Source: an uncultured Acidobacteriota bacterium
Lineage (GTDB): Bacteria > Acidobacteriota > Vicinamibacteria > Marinacidobacterales > SMYC01
Direction: 5' to 3'
NCBI GenBank assembly: GCA_947259165.1
Contig: CAMYKY010000017.1
Span: 1 to 50,547 of the forward strand
DNA: 50,547 nucleotides
The translations under genes were made by a program, and so were the position numbers. The notes beneath the pieces were generated by a model. That model searched no databases. It saw nothing but the letters and a program-made list of their open reading frames with translations, and was not told the origin of the DNA. Within the stretch, counting starts at the first letter, position 1. Each line of letters starts with the position of its first letter. This document shows positions 33,721 to 42,860 of the stretch, one piece after another.

Positions 33721-35628
33721 ATGGAAGACAAAGAAAGCGGGAGCCTAAGTCAAAAATCCGTTCTCGATCTCATTGTCGACCTTTATAAGGGCACTGTCAC
33801 CGGCTCTTTGAAGCTCGAGCGGGCACCCCTCCAAAAAGCGGTCTATTTTCGGGACGGCCAGATTCTTTTCGCCGCCTCCAACGACCCCAAAGACCAGCTC
33901 GCGTCCATCCTCGTCGAAGAGGGAAAACTCGGGCCTGACCAGATGCAGGTGGCGCAAGCACGCGTCTCGTCAGGAAACCCACTCGCCAAAGTACTGACCG
34001 AGCTCGGCTACATCTCGCAGCGAGAGCTCGCCGATGCCGCGCGTATCAAGGTCGAGAAAATTCTGACCGATCTCTATTCATGGAACGAGGGCACCTATCA
34101 GTTCGCGACCAAATCTCTGCCGAAAGGCGCGATCGATCTGGACCTGTCGACGCCGCAGCTCATCTTCGCCAGCATTCGGCGCATCCAGGATCGCGATTGG
34201 ATCCTCAACGCACTCGGATCTCTCGACGTCGTCGTCGGACCGAGCCCGTCCCTCGAAGAGTTCATCGTCGCAACCAAGGCGGAAGACCAGGCGATCGAAG
34301 TTCTTCGTCAGGCGGACGCCGTCAAGAGCGTCACTCAAATCGGCGCGCTGTCGAGCCTGGGCGAGTTCGAGGTGTGCAAGATCTTGGCGGCGGGATTGGT
34401 CGCGGGAGCGCTCACGAAATCGGGCGGAGTGGCTGCACCGGCCGCCGCAGATGACGCGTTTTCTATTCCCTCGGCGCCACCTGCTTTCGATCCCGGCCCC
34501 CAACTGAGCGAGGTTCCGTTCGGCGGGGTCGAAACCGTCGGACTCGATACGAACCCACCACCACCAAGTGAGGACCCGTTCCAGGTCCCTGCGGAAGACA
34601 CCGTATCCCAGCCGCCACCGCAAGTCGACGAGGTAACAGAGCAGACCGTGTTCGAGGCTCCGCCCGGCATCGCGAGCGGGCTCCCTCTAGAGCCGGCACC
34701 GCCTCCGTTGTCGCCCCCGTTGTCGGAAGAGCCACCGAGCATGAGTTTCGGCGCGCCGAATGCGACCGCATCGGAGCTGCTCATCGACGAGCCCGAGCAG
34801 GACGTGGGAGACGAAGACGACCTGTCCTCGACCCGCATGCCCCCGAAACCCAGGGGCAGGCAAGGAGGGGCTTCGTCTGGTAATCTCGTAGGTATCTTGA
34901 AAATTGCAGGGGTCGTGGCTCTGGCCGCCGGAGCGGCTTTCAGCGTTTACTTCTTCGTGTGGCCGATGTTTGCCGGAGGGGGCGACGGCACCGCTGCGCC
35001 AACCGAAACGGCATCGGGGCCCACGCCACCCCCAGCGGCGTCATCAACAGCACCTGGGCCCTCTGGCACCAGCCCGGCGCCGCCAGCTACCGACCCGCGT
35101 GCGACCGGTCCGTCCGCAGGACCCCGTCCCGCACCTGCGCAGCCGACACCGACACCCACGACAACACCGGCGCCTACCTCCACGCAACCGGCGCCGCCCC
35201 CGCCAGCAGCAACGACATCAACTCGCCGAGGCCCAAGCCCAGCTCCTGGCCCACCCACGCGCCCCTCACCCACAGCGCCACCATCGAGTGGCTCGGACGG
35301 AGGCGGGCGTCAGCTTCTTGTGGACGGCGATATTTCGGGCGCAGCGAACGCGTTTTTGAGCGAGCTCCGAAATTCGAGCCGGAACAAATTCACGGTCGCT
35401 GTCGGACTCTATTGCGACGAGGACAACGTGGGTCGCGTCGTGCAAAACGCACGAGGCTCGGAGCAAATCTACGTGCTACCGACGACCGTGCAAGGCCGGC
35501 AGTGCTTTCGCGTCGTGTGGGGTACGTACGACACTCGTCAAGCGGCCGAGCAAGGTATGGGTTCGGTGCCAAACGGCATTCGCGCCGGAGACGCCGCCGC
35601 AGTACCGGTCGCTAGCGTTCTCCGCTGA
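33721..35628 (+). CDS. DUF4388 (PATAN)-transmembrane-SPOR-like protein
   Basis: 635 aa, ATG 33721. Residues about 8-150 form a DUF4388/PATAN-like domain (VLDLIVDLYKGTVTGSLKLE, AVYFRDGQILFAASN, EKILTDLYSWNEGTYQF). A Pro/Ala-rich acidic linker, one membrane helix near 385-410 and a second Pro/Thr-rich linker follow. The last 90 residues (KFTVAVGLYCDEDNVGRVVQNA...RVVWGTYDTRQAAEQGM) resemble a SPOR peptidoglycan-binding domain. The topology implies a cytoplasmic PATAN domain and a periplasmic SPOR end, linking an intracellular scaffold or gliding/division-type function to the cell wall. The metalloprotease gene follows after 15 nt. Confidence 0.85.
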   Translation: MEDKESGSLSQKSVLDLIVDLYKGTVTGSLKLERAPLQKAVYFRDGQILFAASNDPKDQLASILVEEGKLGPDQMQVAQARVSSGNPLAKVLTELGYISQRELADAARIKVEKILTDLYSWNEGTYQFATKSLPKGAIDLDLSTPQLIFASIRRIQDRDWILNALGSLDVVVGPSPSLEEFIVATKAEDQAIEVLRQADAVKSVTQIGALSSLGEFEVCKILAAGLVAGALTKSGGVAAPAAADDAFSIPSAPPAFDPGPQLSEVPFGGVETVGLDTNPPPPSEDPFQVPAEDTVSQPPPQVDEVTEQTVFEAPPGIASGLPLEPAPPPLSPPLSEEPPSMSFGAPNATASELLIDEPEQDVGDEDDLSSTRMPPKPRGRQGGASSGNLVGILKIAGVVALAAGAAFSVYFFVWPMFAGGGDGTAAPTETASGPTPPPAASSTAPGPSGTSPAPPATDPRATGPSAGPRPAPAQPTPTPTTTPAPTSTQPAPPPPAATTSTRRGPSPAPGPPTRPSPTAPPSSGSDGGGRQLLVDGDISGAANAFLSELRNSSRNKFTVAVGLYCDEDNVGRVVQNARGSEQIYVLPTTVQGRQCFRVVWGTYDTRQAAEQGMGSVPNGIRAGDAAAVPVASVLR

Positions 35629-35643
35629 CCCACCCTCCTTGCG

Positions 35644-36957
35644 ATGACGCTCGCCTCGCGCCTTCGACTCTTCCTCGTCGCCGCCTTGCTCGTTTCGGCC
35701 GTCGGCGCGAACGCACGCGAAGTCCTGTACCTCTCAAACGGTCGGAGCATCACGGTCGATCGGTACTGGGAACAAGGCGATCAAATCCTCTACGAGAAGA
35801 ACGGTGGCACCTTTGGGTTTCCGCGCTCTTTGCTCGAGCGAGTCGATCGCGAGTCGGCCGAGCCCGGGGATGACGACGAAGTCGAGGACGTTGGCTTCCG
35901 AAACGAAATCGCGGACGAAACCGTTTCCGAAGCACGTCAAACGGCGCGCGACGGAGACGTCGACCTCGCTGCGGACCTTTATCAAGAAGCAATCCGAAAA
36001 GCACCCGACGAGCTCGCGCCACGTCTCGAGCTTGCCGAGCTCTACATCGCCCGAGGCGATCTTCGAGCGGCGCAAACCGAGCTCGAACAGGCGAAACGAT
36101 TCGACGCCGACAGCGCACGTATCCGTGAACGGTTGGGCGATGTTTACTACCGGCGCGGCCGCACGGGTCTGGCGATCCGTGAATGGCAGACTGCGCTGTC
36201 CTCGGATCCGTCGCCGGGGTTGCTGTACAAATTAAAGAACGCGCTACGCGAGAACGACGACGACATCAACTTCGAGGAGGTCCAACAGCTCAACTTCGTG
36301 ATCCGCTACGACGGTCGCGTGAACGAGGCCATCGGGCGCGTCGTTGCCGCCGCACTCGATGAGGAATACTACGACCTCGAGCGCGAGTTTCGTTTTTCTC
36401 CGCGCGAGCCGATCCGCATCACGCTGTACACCAACCGCGAGTTTCAGGACGTCACCCACGCGCCGGCGTGGGCCTCCGGGTTGAACGACGGAGAGATCCG
36501 CATTCCCGTCGAAGGGATCACCGAGCTCACGCCGAATCTCCGTCGGATCGTGCGCCACGAGTTGACCCACAGTTTCGTCAACGCGTTCACGAACACCAAC
36601 TGCCCCTCTTGGTTTCATGAGGGACTCGCTCAACTGCGTGAAGGCAGCGCCCGGAGGGACCCGTACCCGACGCTGCGCGTCGCCCAAGCAGAGGGAACGC
36701 TTTTGCCTCTGTGGAGTCTCGAAGGACCCCTCGTTAACTATTCTAAGGACAAGGCCCGCCTCGTTTACGCAGAGGCTCTCGCAGCGACCGAGTACGTCAC
36801 TGCGCGGCGCGGGATGGACGCCCCGATGAAAATCCTGCGACTACTGGCCAGACAGCAGACGATGAACGAAGCGCTCAAATCCGTCGTCGGCCTGGACTAC
36901 CAGGAATTCCAGACTGCGTGGGAAGCTGATTTGAAACGCTACCGGCCACCGTTGTAG
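35644..36957 (+). CDS. Exported TPR protein with peptidase-MA-like metalloprotease domain
   Basis: 437 aa, ATG 35644, signal peptide about 1-24. Residues 95-200 contain TPR-like repeats (ADLYQEAIRKAPDELAPRLELAELYIARGD, RLGDVYYRRGRTGLAIREWQTAL). The C-terminal half is a gluzincin-like peptidase MA domain: zinc motif HELTHSF (HExxH) near residue 303 and the downstream glutamate in WFHEGLAQ. It is probably a periplasmic or surface zinc protease with a TPR platform. It lies 15 nt after the DUF4388-SPOR gene and presumably shares its transcript. A hairpin with a T-tract overlaps the stop codon. Confidence 0.87.
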   Translation: MTLASRLRLFLVAALLVSAVGANAREVLYLSNGRSITVDRYWEQGDQILYEKNGGTFGFPRSLLERVDRESAEPGDDDEVEDVGFRNEIADETVSEARQTARDGDVDLAADLYQEAIRKAPDELAPRLELAELYIARGDLRAAQTELEQAKRFDADSARIRERLGDVYYRRGRTGLAIREWQTALSSDPSPGLLYKLKNALRENDDDINFEEVQQLNFVIRYDGRVNEAIGRVVAAALDEEYYDLEREFRFSPREPIRITLYTNREFQDVTHAPAWASGLNDGEIRIPVEGITELTPNLRRIVRHELTHSFVNAFTNTNCPSWFHEGLAQLREGSARRDPYPTLRVAQAEGTLLPLWSLEGPLVNYSKDKARLVYAEALAATEYVTARRGMDAPMKILRLLARQQTMNEALKSVVGLDYQEFQTAWEADLKRYRPPL

Positions 36958-36970
36958 GCCGTATTTTTTT
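36943..36970 (+). terminator. Intrinsic terminator after the TPR-metalloprotease gene
   Basis: CGGCC (36943-36947) pairs with GGCCG (36957-36961) across a 9-nt loop that contains most of the stop codon region, followed by TATTTTTTT. The stem is short but the T-tract is the best in the window. Confidence 0.55.
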
Positions 36971-36971
36971 C

Positions 36972-37102
36972 CGTTCCCGTTCCCGTTCCCGTTCCCGATT
37001 TCTTCGTCGAAGACGCCCCAGGGTTCTCGACGCCCAAAAAGGACGCCAACCAAAGGCTCTTGTTTCAATTCTTAGTCGGGAACGGGAACGGGAACGGGAA
37101 CG
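36972..37102. repeat. Inverted (GTTCCC)4 / (GGGAAC)4 hairpin element
   Basis: Four tandem GTTCCC units (36973-36996) face four GGGAAC units (37078-37101), giving a perfect stem of about 27 bp. The 80-nt interior carries CTTCGTCGAAG. It lies between a terminator and tlpA. It may be related to the unpaired GGGCAC repeats at 9041, 25350 and 47064. Confidence 0.8.
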
Positions 37103-37163
37103 AGGGCGGCAAAGCACCACTCCAGGCTGGAGCTTATGGCACCAACGCTAGTCTTCGTCTATG

Positions 37164-37172
37164 CTACGGGGG
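37164..37172 (+). promoter_or_regulatory. Extended -10-like box TGC-TACGGG before the TlpA gene
   Basis: Within TATGCTACGGG; its end is only 3 nt before ATG 37175. It resembles the boxes at 33617 and 40319. If used, the message would start inside the first codons unless a later start is used, so support is weak. Confidence 0.25.
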
Positions 37173-37174
37173 TT

Positions 37175-37933
37175 ATGGCTAAATTGTCGACGTACCGAAC
37201 CTTGGTTGCTGGAATTCTCTCTCCGATCCTCGCCGCCGCAATCGGCGCGGGCGTTTACGGAACTCTGACGCGCGCCAGCACGGACCGCGACGCGGATTTT
37301 GTTTTTCGCCTGACGACCACGGCCGTTGCGATGGTCGTACCGTTCGTCATCACGCTGTTTTTCGCGATGGGCGACCGGCGACGCAGTGTGTTCACTACGT
37401 CGGGCAAAGTCGGTCTCACCATTGCCGCGGCGTCGCTCGCTCTCGCGTGGCTTCCCGTGCGCGGCATGCTCGCACGATCCCAGCAGGCGGAGAACCTGGC
37501 ACTCACCGGCGTCGAAGCACCGAGCTTCGACACCGTCGATATCAACGGAAATTCGCACCGACTCGCTGACCATGCCGGCAAGGTCGTGCTCGTCAATATT
37601 TGGGCAACCTGGTGCACGCCGTGTCGACGCGAGATGCCGGACTTGGAGCGCCTCTATCAAACACGGAAGGACGACGGGTTCATGATCTTCGGACTGTCGA
37701 CCGAGGACGTCCCAACTCAGCAACAATTCGCTGGAGAGGTCATTGTCAGCTATCCGCTTCTCACCATCGATGGGGACGTACCGGATCTCTACAGCCAGAC
37801 TGCCCGCTACCCGGCGAATTTCCTCATCGACCGCAACGGACGGCTGCAACCAGCACCGAGCGTGGACCAGCCGTTCGAAAACCTCGAAGCTGCGGTCGAC
37901 GCACTGCTACAAGGTGGCGGCGAAAGCGACTGA
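37175..37933 (+). CDS. TlpA-like thioredoxin with N-terminal membrane helices
   Basis: 252 aa from ATG 37175. Three hydrophobic helices (about 8-30, 45-65, 78-96) precede a periplasmic TlpA/ResA-type domain: GVEAPSFDTVDINGNSHRL, NIWATWCTPCRREMPDLERL with the WCTPC active site, and ARYPANFLIDRNGRL with the cis-Pro. It is a membrane-anchored thiol-disulfide reductase, possibly for cytochrome c maturation or envelope thiols; no cytochrome genes are in the window. An upstream ATG at 37136 is in frame but would place part of the promoter-like region inside the gene. It is convergent with the M23 peptidase. Confidence 0.87.
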   Translation: MAKLSTYRTLVAGILSPILAAAIGAGVYGTLTRASTDRDADFVFRLTTTAVAMVVPFVITLFFAMGDRRRSVFTTSGKVGLTIAAASLALAWLPVRGMLARSQQAENLALTGVEAPSFDTVDINGNSHRLADHAGKVVLVNIWATWCTPCRREMPDLERLYQTRKDDGFMIFGLSTEDVPTQQQFAGEVIVSYPLLTIDGDVPDLYSQTARYPANFLIDRNGRLQPAPSVDQPFENLEAAVDALLQGGGESD

Positions 37934-37960
37934 CGGGAAAGCTCTGGCTTCGGAGAACGG

Positions 37961-39268
37961 CTAGGAATCGTCGGCGGCAACGCTCGATGGGCGCTCGGCG
38001 CGCTGGGATTCAAGTTGGGTCATCAAACCCGCTCTCCGTTTCTCGAAATCCGTGAAGTACTCTTCGGCCACCGGAGGCCCGGGCGGGAAGATCTGCGTTA
38101 CCGGATTGACCGGCTTGCCGTGATGGAACAGACGGAAGTCGAGGTGTGGCCCCGTCGCCGTTCCCGTCATCCCAACGTAGCCAATGACCTCTTTTTGCTC
38201 AACGCGCTGCCCAACTCGCAACGATTTTGCGAATCGAGACAAGTGAAGATACTTGGTCGTGTAGCCCATCGCATGACGCACCGTCACTTGATTGCCGCCG
38301 CCCTTGGTGAACTCGCGGCCCGTCACCACGCCGGAAGCAACCGAATAAACGGGCGTTCCTGTCCGCGCGGCGTAGTCCACGCCCAAATGAGGCATGCGCC
38401 GTCTATGGACCGGGTGCAGTCGCGAATACGAAAAGCCCGAGCTAATACGCTCGAAGTCGAGAGGTGCCCGCAGGAACGCCTTGCGCATCGACTTGCCGTC
38501 GGGGTTGTAGTAATCACGCTTGCCCGCCGGGTCCTCATACAAGAACGCGCTGAAGACACGCTCGCCCGAGAGATAGGAGACGTAGCGCGCCGCGCGCAGC
38601 TCTCCATAGCCGACGAACTCACCCTCTCGGTAGAGTTTCTCGACGACTATTGAAAAACGATCCCCTGACCGACTCTGCGTATAGAAATCGAAATCCCACG
38701 CAAACACGTTCGCGAACGAAACCGTCAGCGGAGCGCCTTCGCCCAAACGACTAATACTCGAGAACAGATTCCCCTCGAGCACGCCGCCAAGCGAAACCGT
38801 TCTCCGCGTTAGCTCAATCTCTTCCGCCTGCGACTGCCAACCGAGCTCGGAGCGCGTCAGCTCTATATGGCGGAGGTCGCTACGGTCGAGGACAATCGAC
38901 GCCGGCACCCCAGAGCCGTCATAACGGATCTCGAGCTCGTCCCCCACCCGTAGGTGTCGGACATCCATGATCGCGGCGAGCGCACGAGCCGTGTTGTGGA
39001 TCTCGGCGTTGTCGAACCCGTTGCGAGCAAGAACGCTCGACAGCGTTTCCCCGCGGCCGACCCGATCGGGGATCACGAGGGCTTCGGCGGGCGCCGGCAG
39101 CGATGTTAGCCCGTGGCGTTGGGTCGACGCATCGGTCTTTGTTGGCTGCACCTCCGGCAGTTCATCGACGAATCGCTCACCGAGCCAGTAGGCCACACCT
39201 GCCCACGTCGCGACCGACATCGCAACCCAAACCCCTGCGGTGCCAACGGTACGCAACATCCGTGACAT
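37961..39268 (-). CDS. M23-family murein peptidase (LytM) with OapA/LysM-like domain
   Basis: 435 aa, ATG 39268. One N-terminal membrane helix (about 12-30), then an OapA/LysM-like segment (RVGRGETLSSVLARNGF, LRVGDELEIRYDG), a linking beta domain and an M23 domain: RMPHLGVDYAARTGTPVYSVASGVV (HxxxD) and TGPHLDFRLFHHGKPVNP. The second zinc motif is HLD rather than HLH, a variant seen in other M23 proteins. The order matches MepM/YebA-type cell-wall endopeptidases. It starts 4 nt after the epimerase stop, same strand. Confidence 0.92.
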   Translation of the reverse strand: MSRMLRTVGTAGVWVAMSVATWAGVAYWLGERFVDELPEVQPTKTDASTQRHGLTSLPAPAEALVIPDRVGRGETLSSVLARNGFDNAEIHNTARALAAIMDVRHLRVGDELEIRYDGSGVPASIVLDRSDLRHIELTRSELGWQSQAEEIELTRRTVSLGGVLEGNLFSSISRLGEGAPLTVSFANVFAWDFDFYTQSRSGDRFSIVVEKLYREGEFVGYGELRAARYVSYLSGERVFSAFLYEDPAGKRDYYNPDGKSMRKAFLRAPLDFERISSGFSYSRLHPVHRRRMPHLGVDYAARTGTPVYSVASGVVTGREFTKGGGNQVTVRHAMGYTTKYLHLSRFAKSLRVGQRVEQKEVIGYVGMTGTATGPHLDFRLFHHGKPVNPVTQIFPPGPPVAEEYFTDFEKRRAGLMTQLESQRAERPSSVAADDS

Positions 39269-39272
39269 ATAT

Positions 39273-40226
39273 CTATTGGGGCGACGGAATGTAGAAGCTC
39301 AGCGTCTTCTCGAGTCCGTCGCGAACGCCAATTTTCGGATCAAGACCGAGATCGCGACGGGCCGCAGAAATGTCGGCCAACGAATGAGGAACGTCTCCCG
39401 AACGCGCCGGCTCTCGTTTGGGCTCCAAGTGGCGACCCGACAGCTCTGCCATGGTATTCCACAGCTCGTTCACAGAGATTCGCTTCTGACATCCGATGTT
39501 GTACACGCCGCCCGCGGCGGCGGCTTCGTGACACGCGGCGAAATTCGCATGAGCAACATTATCGACGTAGGTGAAATCTCGGGTCTGTTCCCCGTCTCCG
39601 TGGATCGTCGGGGGAGTGTCGGAGACTATGGCATCAATGAAGCGGCTCACCACCCCCGAATAGGGGGAATTGGGGTCCTGGCGCGGTCCGAAAACGTTGA
39701 AATAGCGCAGCGCCACGGTCTCGAGGCCATAGAGCTTGTGAAACACCATGCAGTAGTGCTCCGCAGTCAGCTTCGCCACCGCGTACGGAGACAGCGGTTG
39801 GGTGCGCATCGTCTCGACTTTCGGCAGCTCTGGATTGGCGCCGTACACGGAAGACGACGACGCATACACCAGACGGCCCACCCCCGCCGCCTGGGCGGCT
39901 TGCAACAGCATGAGTGTGCCCGTCGCGTTGGCTTCGTGCGACTCCATCGGCTTTTCGATCGAGCGTGGCACTGAAGGGATGGCGGCTTCATGCAGGACAA
40001 AGTCCACGCCACGAACCGCTTTTGCGACCGCTTCTGGGTCATTCAAGTCGCCCTCGACCAAATCGACCCGCGACGAAACCTCGTCGAGGTTCTCTCGCTT
40101 GCCGGTCGAGAAATTGTCGAGCACGCGGACGCTCTCGCCCTTATCCAACAGAAAGCGAACAAGATAGGAGCCGACGAAGCCGGCGCCCCCAGTAACCAGG
40201 TACAAACTCACGCGTTGGTTCCCCAC
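39273..40226 (-). CDS. NAD-dependent sugar-nucleotide epimerase (extended SDR)
   Basis: 317 aa, GTG 40226 (GTG and TTG a few codons later are alternatives). Extended SDR: Rossmann GGAGFVGSYL, catalytic SSS (ASSSSVYG) and YAVAK, plus RYFNVFGPRQDPNSPYSGVVSRF, which is typical of the UDP-GlcNAc/UDP-Glc 4-epimerase (WbpP-like) branch, and GDGEQTRDFTYVDNV. It probably epimerises C4 of a UDP-sugar for surface polysaccharide; it is not distinguishable from a dehydratase by sequence alone. It is upstream of and coupled to the M23 peptidase. Confidence 0.9.
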   Translation of the reverse strand: MGNQRVSLYLVTGGAGFVGSYLVRFLLDKGESVRVLDNFSTGKRENLDEVSSRVDLVEGDLNDPEAVAKAVRGVDFVLHEAAIPSVPRSIEKPMESHEANATGTLMLLQAAQAAGVGRLVYASSSSVYGANPELPKVETMRTQPLSPYAVAKLTAEHYCMVFHKLYGLETVALRYFNVFGPRQDPNSPYSGVVSRFIDAIVSDTPPTIHGDGEQTRDFTYVDNVAHANFAACHEAAAAGGVYNIGCQKRISVNELWNTMAELSGRHLEPKREPARSGDVPHSLADISAARRDLGLDPKIGVRDGLEKTLSFYIPSPQ

Positions 40227-40318
40227 AAGTACAGCATTTCAACCAGTTTATGGACGTCGACCCCGGCGAGTCAACTCGCTGCCGGCCGCCGCGTGGCTCG
40301 CGGTCCATACCCTGAATA

Positions 40319-40327
40319 TGCTACGAT
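40319..40327 (+). promoter_or_regulatory. Extended -10 box TGC-TACGAT upstream of the DUF4388-DnaJ gene
   Basis: Within TATGCTACGATTTAAGG, shared with the promoter region at 33615. It leaves a leader of about 55 nt before the TTG start at 40389. Confidence 0.45.
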
Positions 40328-40388
40328 TTAAGGAGTTAGCAGTCCACTTCAGTATCGGCAACTTAGTCACCACTCCGGAGCACCTCGA

Positions 40389-42071
40389 TTGCAGGGCGAC
40401 CTTACGCGCGAGACCCTCGCAAACGTGATCCGCACGCTCTACGTGGATCGACGTAGCGGGATTCTACACCTCGCTCAAGACAAGACCAGCAAGCGCATCT
40501 ACTTCCGGAAAGGCTCCATGATCTTCGCCAACTCGGATGTCGAGTCCGATCGGCTCGGCGAGTTCCTCATCCGCCACGGCGTCATCGACCGGACGTCCTT
40601 CGTAGAGACGACGGAAAAGATGAAGGTCACCGGCCACCGTTTCGGCAGGACTGTCGTCGAGCTCGGCTACTGCACTGCGGAGGGGATGGAGCAAAAAGTC
40701 GTCGAGCAAATCCAGGCTATCATCTACTCGCTGTTCGACTGGGACGACGGCGACTATCGTTTCGAGCAACACGAGAACCCTGTCGACCAAGACATAATTT
40801 TGAACCTGTCGACGGCCGATATCATTCTCGAAGGCGCGCGGCGTCTCGGCGATATCGAAAAAGTGCGCCGTGCTCTCGGCGACTCCAGCGGCATCCTCGA
40901 ACAAAACGAAGACCCTCTGCTGCTGTACCAAAAAATGACGACGCTGAGCCAGTCGGAGTATTTCATCTTGTCGCGCGTCGACGGGATGAGCTCCATGGAC
41001 GACATCTTTGCGGTGTCGCCCCTCGACGAAGATGAAACGCTGCGATGCATTTACGGACTTGTGTCCGCCGGCGTCCTCGTGCTCACGGGCGTCCCGCGGG
41101 CCGAATCCTCGAGCGCGCGGGACGCGACCACGACGTCTCCGGCGCCAAAGCCGCAACCGTCGGCGCCGGCAGCGCCAAAGCCCGACCCGCCGCCGCCTCA
41201 GCCGGCGCCGATCCAGAAACCCGCGGTCAGCGCACCCAAGCCACCATCGGCCGCACCCCCGCCCGTGGCAACAACGGACCCACCCGCAAAGCCCGAGGGC
41301 CCAACTCCGGAAGAGATCGCGATGCGCGACGACATCACCCAGAAACACGCCTCGCTCAGCGACTCCAATCTCTACGATTTGTTAGGCATCACCATCACCG
41401 CTAACGACGATGAGATCAAGAAGGCGTACTATGCGATGGCGAAGAAGTACCATCCTGACCGCCATCACTCGGCACACCTACGGGACGTCCATGGGCTTCT
41501 CGAGGAGTTGTTCTCCAAAATTACTCACGCGCACCAAACGCTCTCGTCGACCGCCGAACGCCACCGCTACGATCAAACGGCCAAGCATGGTGACGGGTCG
41601 GAGGTTTCCGCAACGGCGGGTGACGAACAAGCCACCAAGAAAGCCGAGCACGCGACCGAATCCGCGCTGAAACAACAGGCCGAAGCGCGATACGCCGAGG
41701 GGCGAAAGTATTTCGACGAAATGCACTTCTTCGACGCTATCCAGAACTTGCGCGAAGCGATCCGTCTCTATCCCAAAAAGCAGTACCACAAGTTGCTTGC
41801 CCAGGCCCTCATGAAAAACCCTCTTTGGGGGAAAGAAGCCGAAGAGCATTTCCTCGCCGCGCTCAAGATGGATCAGTTCGATGCGGAATGCGCTCTGGGA
41901 CTCGGCCAGATCTACGAAGATCGCGGCATGATGACCCGCGCGCAGAAGATGTACGAGCAAGCCGCAACGTACGACCCCGAAAACCAGGACGTCCGGAACA
42001 AGATCGATACGAAGAAGGAACCGGGCGGTCTCGGCGGCTTCAGACGATTGTTCGGACGGAAGAAAGAGTAG
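40389..42071 (+). CDS. DUF4388 (PATAN)-DnaJ-TPR protein
   Basis: 560 aa from TTG 40389, with GGAG 8-9 nt upstream; the MQGDL opening is typical of DUF4388 proteins. The PATAN domain is at about 1-115 (RSGILHLAQDKTSKRIYFRKG, FDWDDGDYRFEQ), followed by a winged-helix-like region (LSRVDGMSSMDDIFAVSPLDEDETLRCIYGLVSAGVL) and a Pro-rich linker. A J domain follows (LYDLLGITITANDDEIKKAYYAMAKKYHPDRHH; HPD intact), then TPR-like repeats. The intact HPD implies that it can stimulate a DnaK ATPase. The C-terminal GGFRRLFGRKKE is basic. The combination suggests a client- or location-specific co-chaperone. Confidence 0.88.
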   Translation: MQGDLTRETLANVIRTLYVDRRSGILHLAQDKTSKRIYFRKGSMIFANSDVESDRLGEFLIRHGVIDRTSFVETTEKMKVTGHRFGRTVVELGYCTAEGMEQKVVEQIQAIIYSLFDWDDGDYRFEQHENPVDQDIILNLSTADIILEGARRLGDIEKVRRALGDSSGILEQNEDPLLLYQKMTTLSQSEYFILSRVDGMSSMDDIFAVSPLDEDETLRCIYGLVSAGVLVLTGVPRAESSSARDATTTSPAPKPQPSAPAAPKPDPPPPQPAPIQKPAVSAPKPPSAAPPPVATTDPPAKPEGPTPEEIAMRDDITQKHASLSDSNLYDLLGITITANDDEIKKAYYAMAKKYHPDRHHSAHLRDVHGLLEELFSKITHAHQTLSSTAERHRYDQTAKHGDGSEVSATAGDEQATKKAEHATESALKQQAEARYAEGRKYFDEMHFFDAIQNLREAIRLYPKKQYHKLLAQALMKNPLWGKEAEEHFLAALKMDQFDAECALGLGQIYEDRGMMTRAQKMYEQAATYDPENQDVRNKIDTKKEPGGLGGFRRLFGRKKE

Positions 42072-42107
42072 AGCGGTATCCGGCATACGGTATACGGGAG
42101 CCAGGTT

Positions 42108-42860
42108 TCAGTCTTCGGGGGCGGTGTCGGTCGTCGCGGCGTCGGCGTCTACCCACCAATCCACGGTTCCTTCGTATGGGCGCACTTGCTGTGCGGGCAG
42201 ATCGGCGTTTTCTTGGGCGAAGATCTTCAGGAAAACGGAATTCTTGCGGCGGCCGGAGACCAGGAAGTGGAGCTCTCGGCCAGCGTTGAGCAAAGGCAAC
42301 GTCATCGTGAGACGAACCGACGGCGGCTTGGGGCTGTTCACTATCGCGGTCACGAGACGCGAGGATTCTTCCGGGGCAGCGGAGCCGGGGAAGAGGGAGG
42401 CGACGTGACCGTCTTCTCCCATGCCAAGAAGAATCCAATCGAAACGGGGAAACTCCGTTCCGAAAAAAGTGCGGATCGCATGCTCGTACTGCCGCGCCGA
42501 ATCACTAGGGTCGAGCGAGCTCGTATCAGGAGCGTGGACGTTGCCGGCGGGAAGCCCCAGTGGCCGCACCAGCGTTTCCTGCACCATCCGGTAGTTGCTC
42601 TCGATGGCGTCGGGCGGCACGAACCGCTCGTCGGTCCAAAAGAAGTGAACACGGCTCCACTCCACGGCACTGCGAAACTCCGAGGCGAGCAACGAGTACA
42701 GAGTCTTCGGCGTCGAGCCGCCCGCCAGGGCGACGGTGAAGCGAGAGCGCTTGGTCAAAACCTCGCGTGCCGACGCCACAAAAGCCGCCGCGGCGGCGCG
42801 ACTCAACGTTTGCCGATCGTCGTAGAAATGAAAGCGCAGCTTTGGGTCCAAGCCGCTCAA
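42108..42860 (-). CDS. pgl: 6-phosphogluconolactonase
   Basis: 250 aa from TTG 42860, which overlaps the zwf stop (TTGA) and has GGGA just upstream; an earlier start would lie inside zwf. Family features: FTVALAGGSTPKTLYSLLA, VHFFWTDERFVP (catalytic D/E region), SNYRMVQETL, LLGMGEDGHVASLFPG (active-site histidine) and RLTMTLPLLN. It hydrolyses 6-phosphogluconolactone, the second step of the oxidative pentose phosphate pathway. It is last gene of gnd-zwf-pgl. Confidence 0.95.
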   Translation of the reverse strand: MSGLDPKLRFHFYDDRQTLSRAAAAAFVASAREVLTKRSRFTVALAGGSTPKTLYSLLASEFRSAVEWSRVHFFWTDERFVPPDAIESNYRMVQETLVRPLGLPAGNVHAPDTSSLDPSDSARQYEHAIRTFFGTEFPRFDWILLGMGEDGHVASLFPGSAAPEESSRLVTAIVNSPKPPSVRLTMTLPLLNAGRELHFLVSGRRKNSVFLKIFAQENADLPAQQVRPYEGTVDWWVDADAATTDTAPED

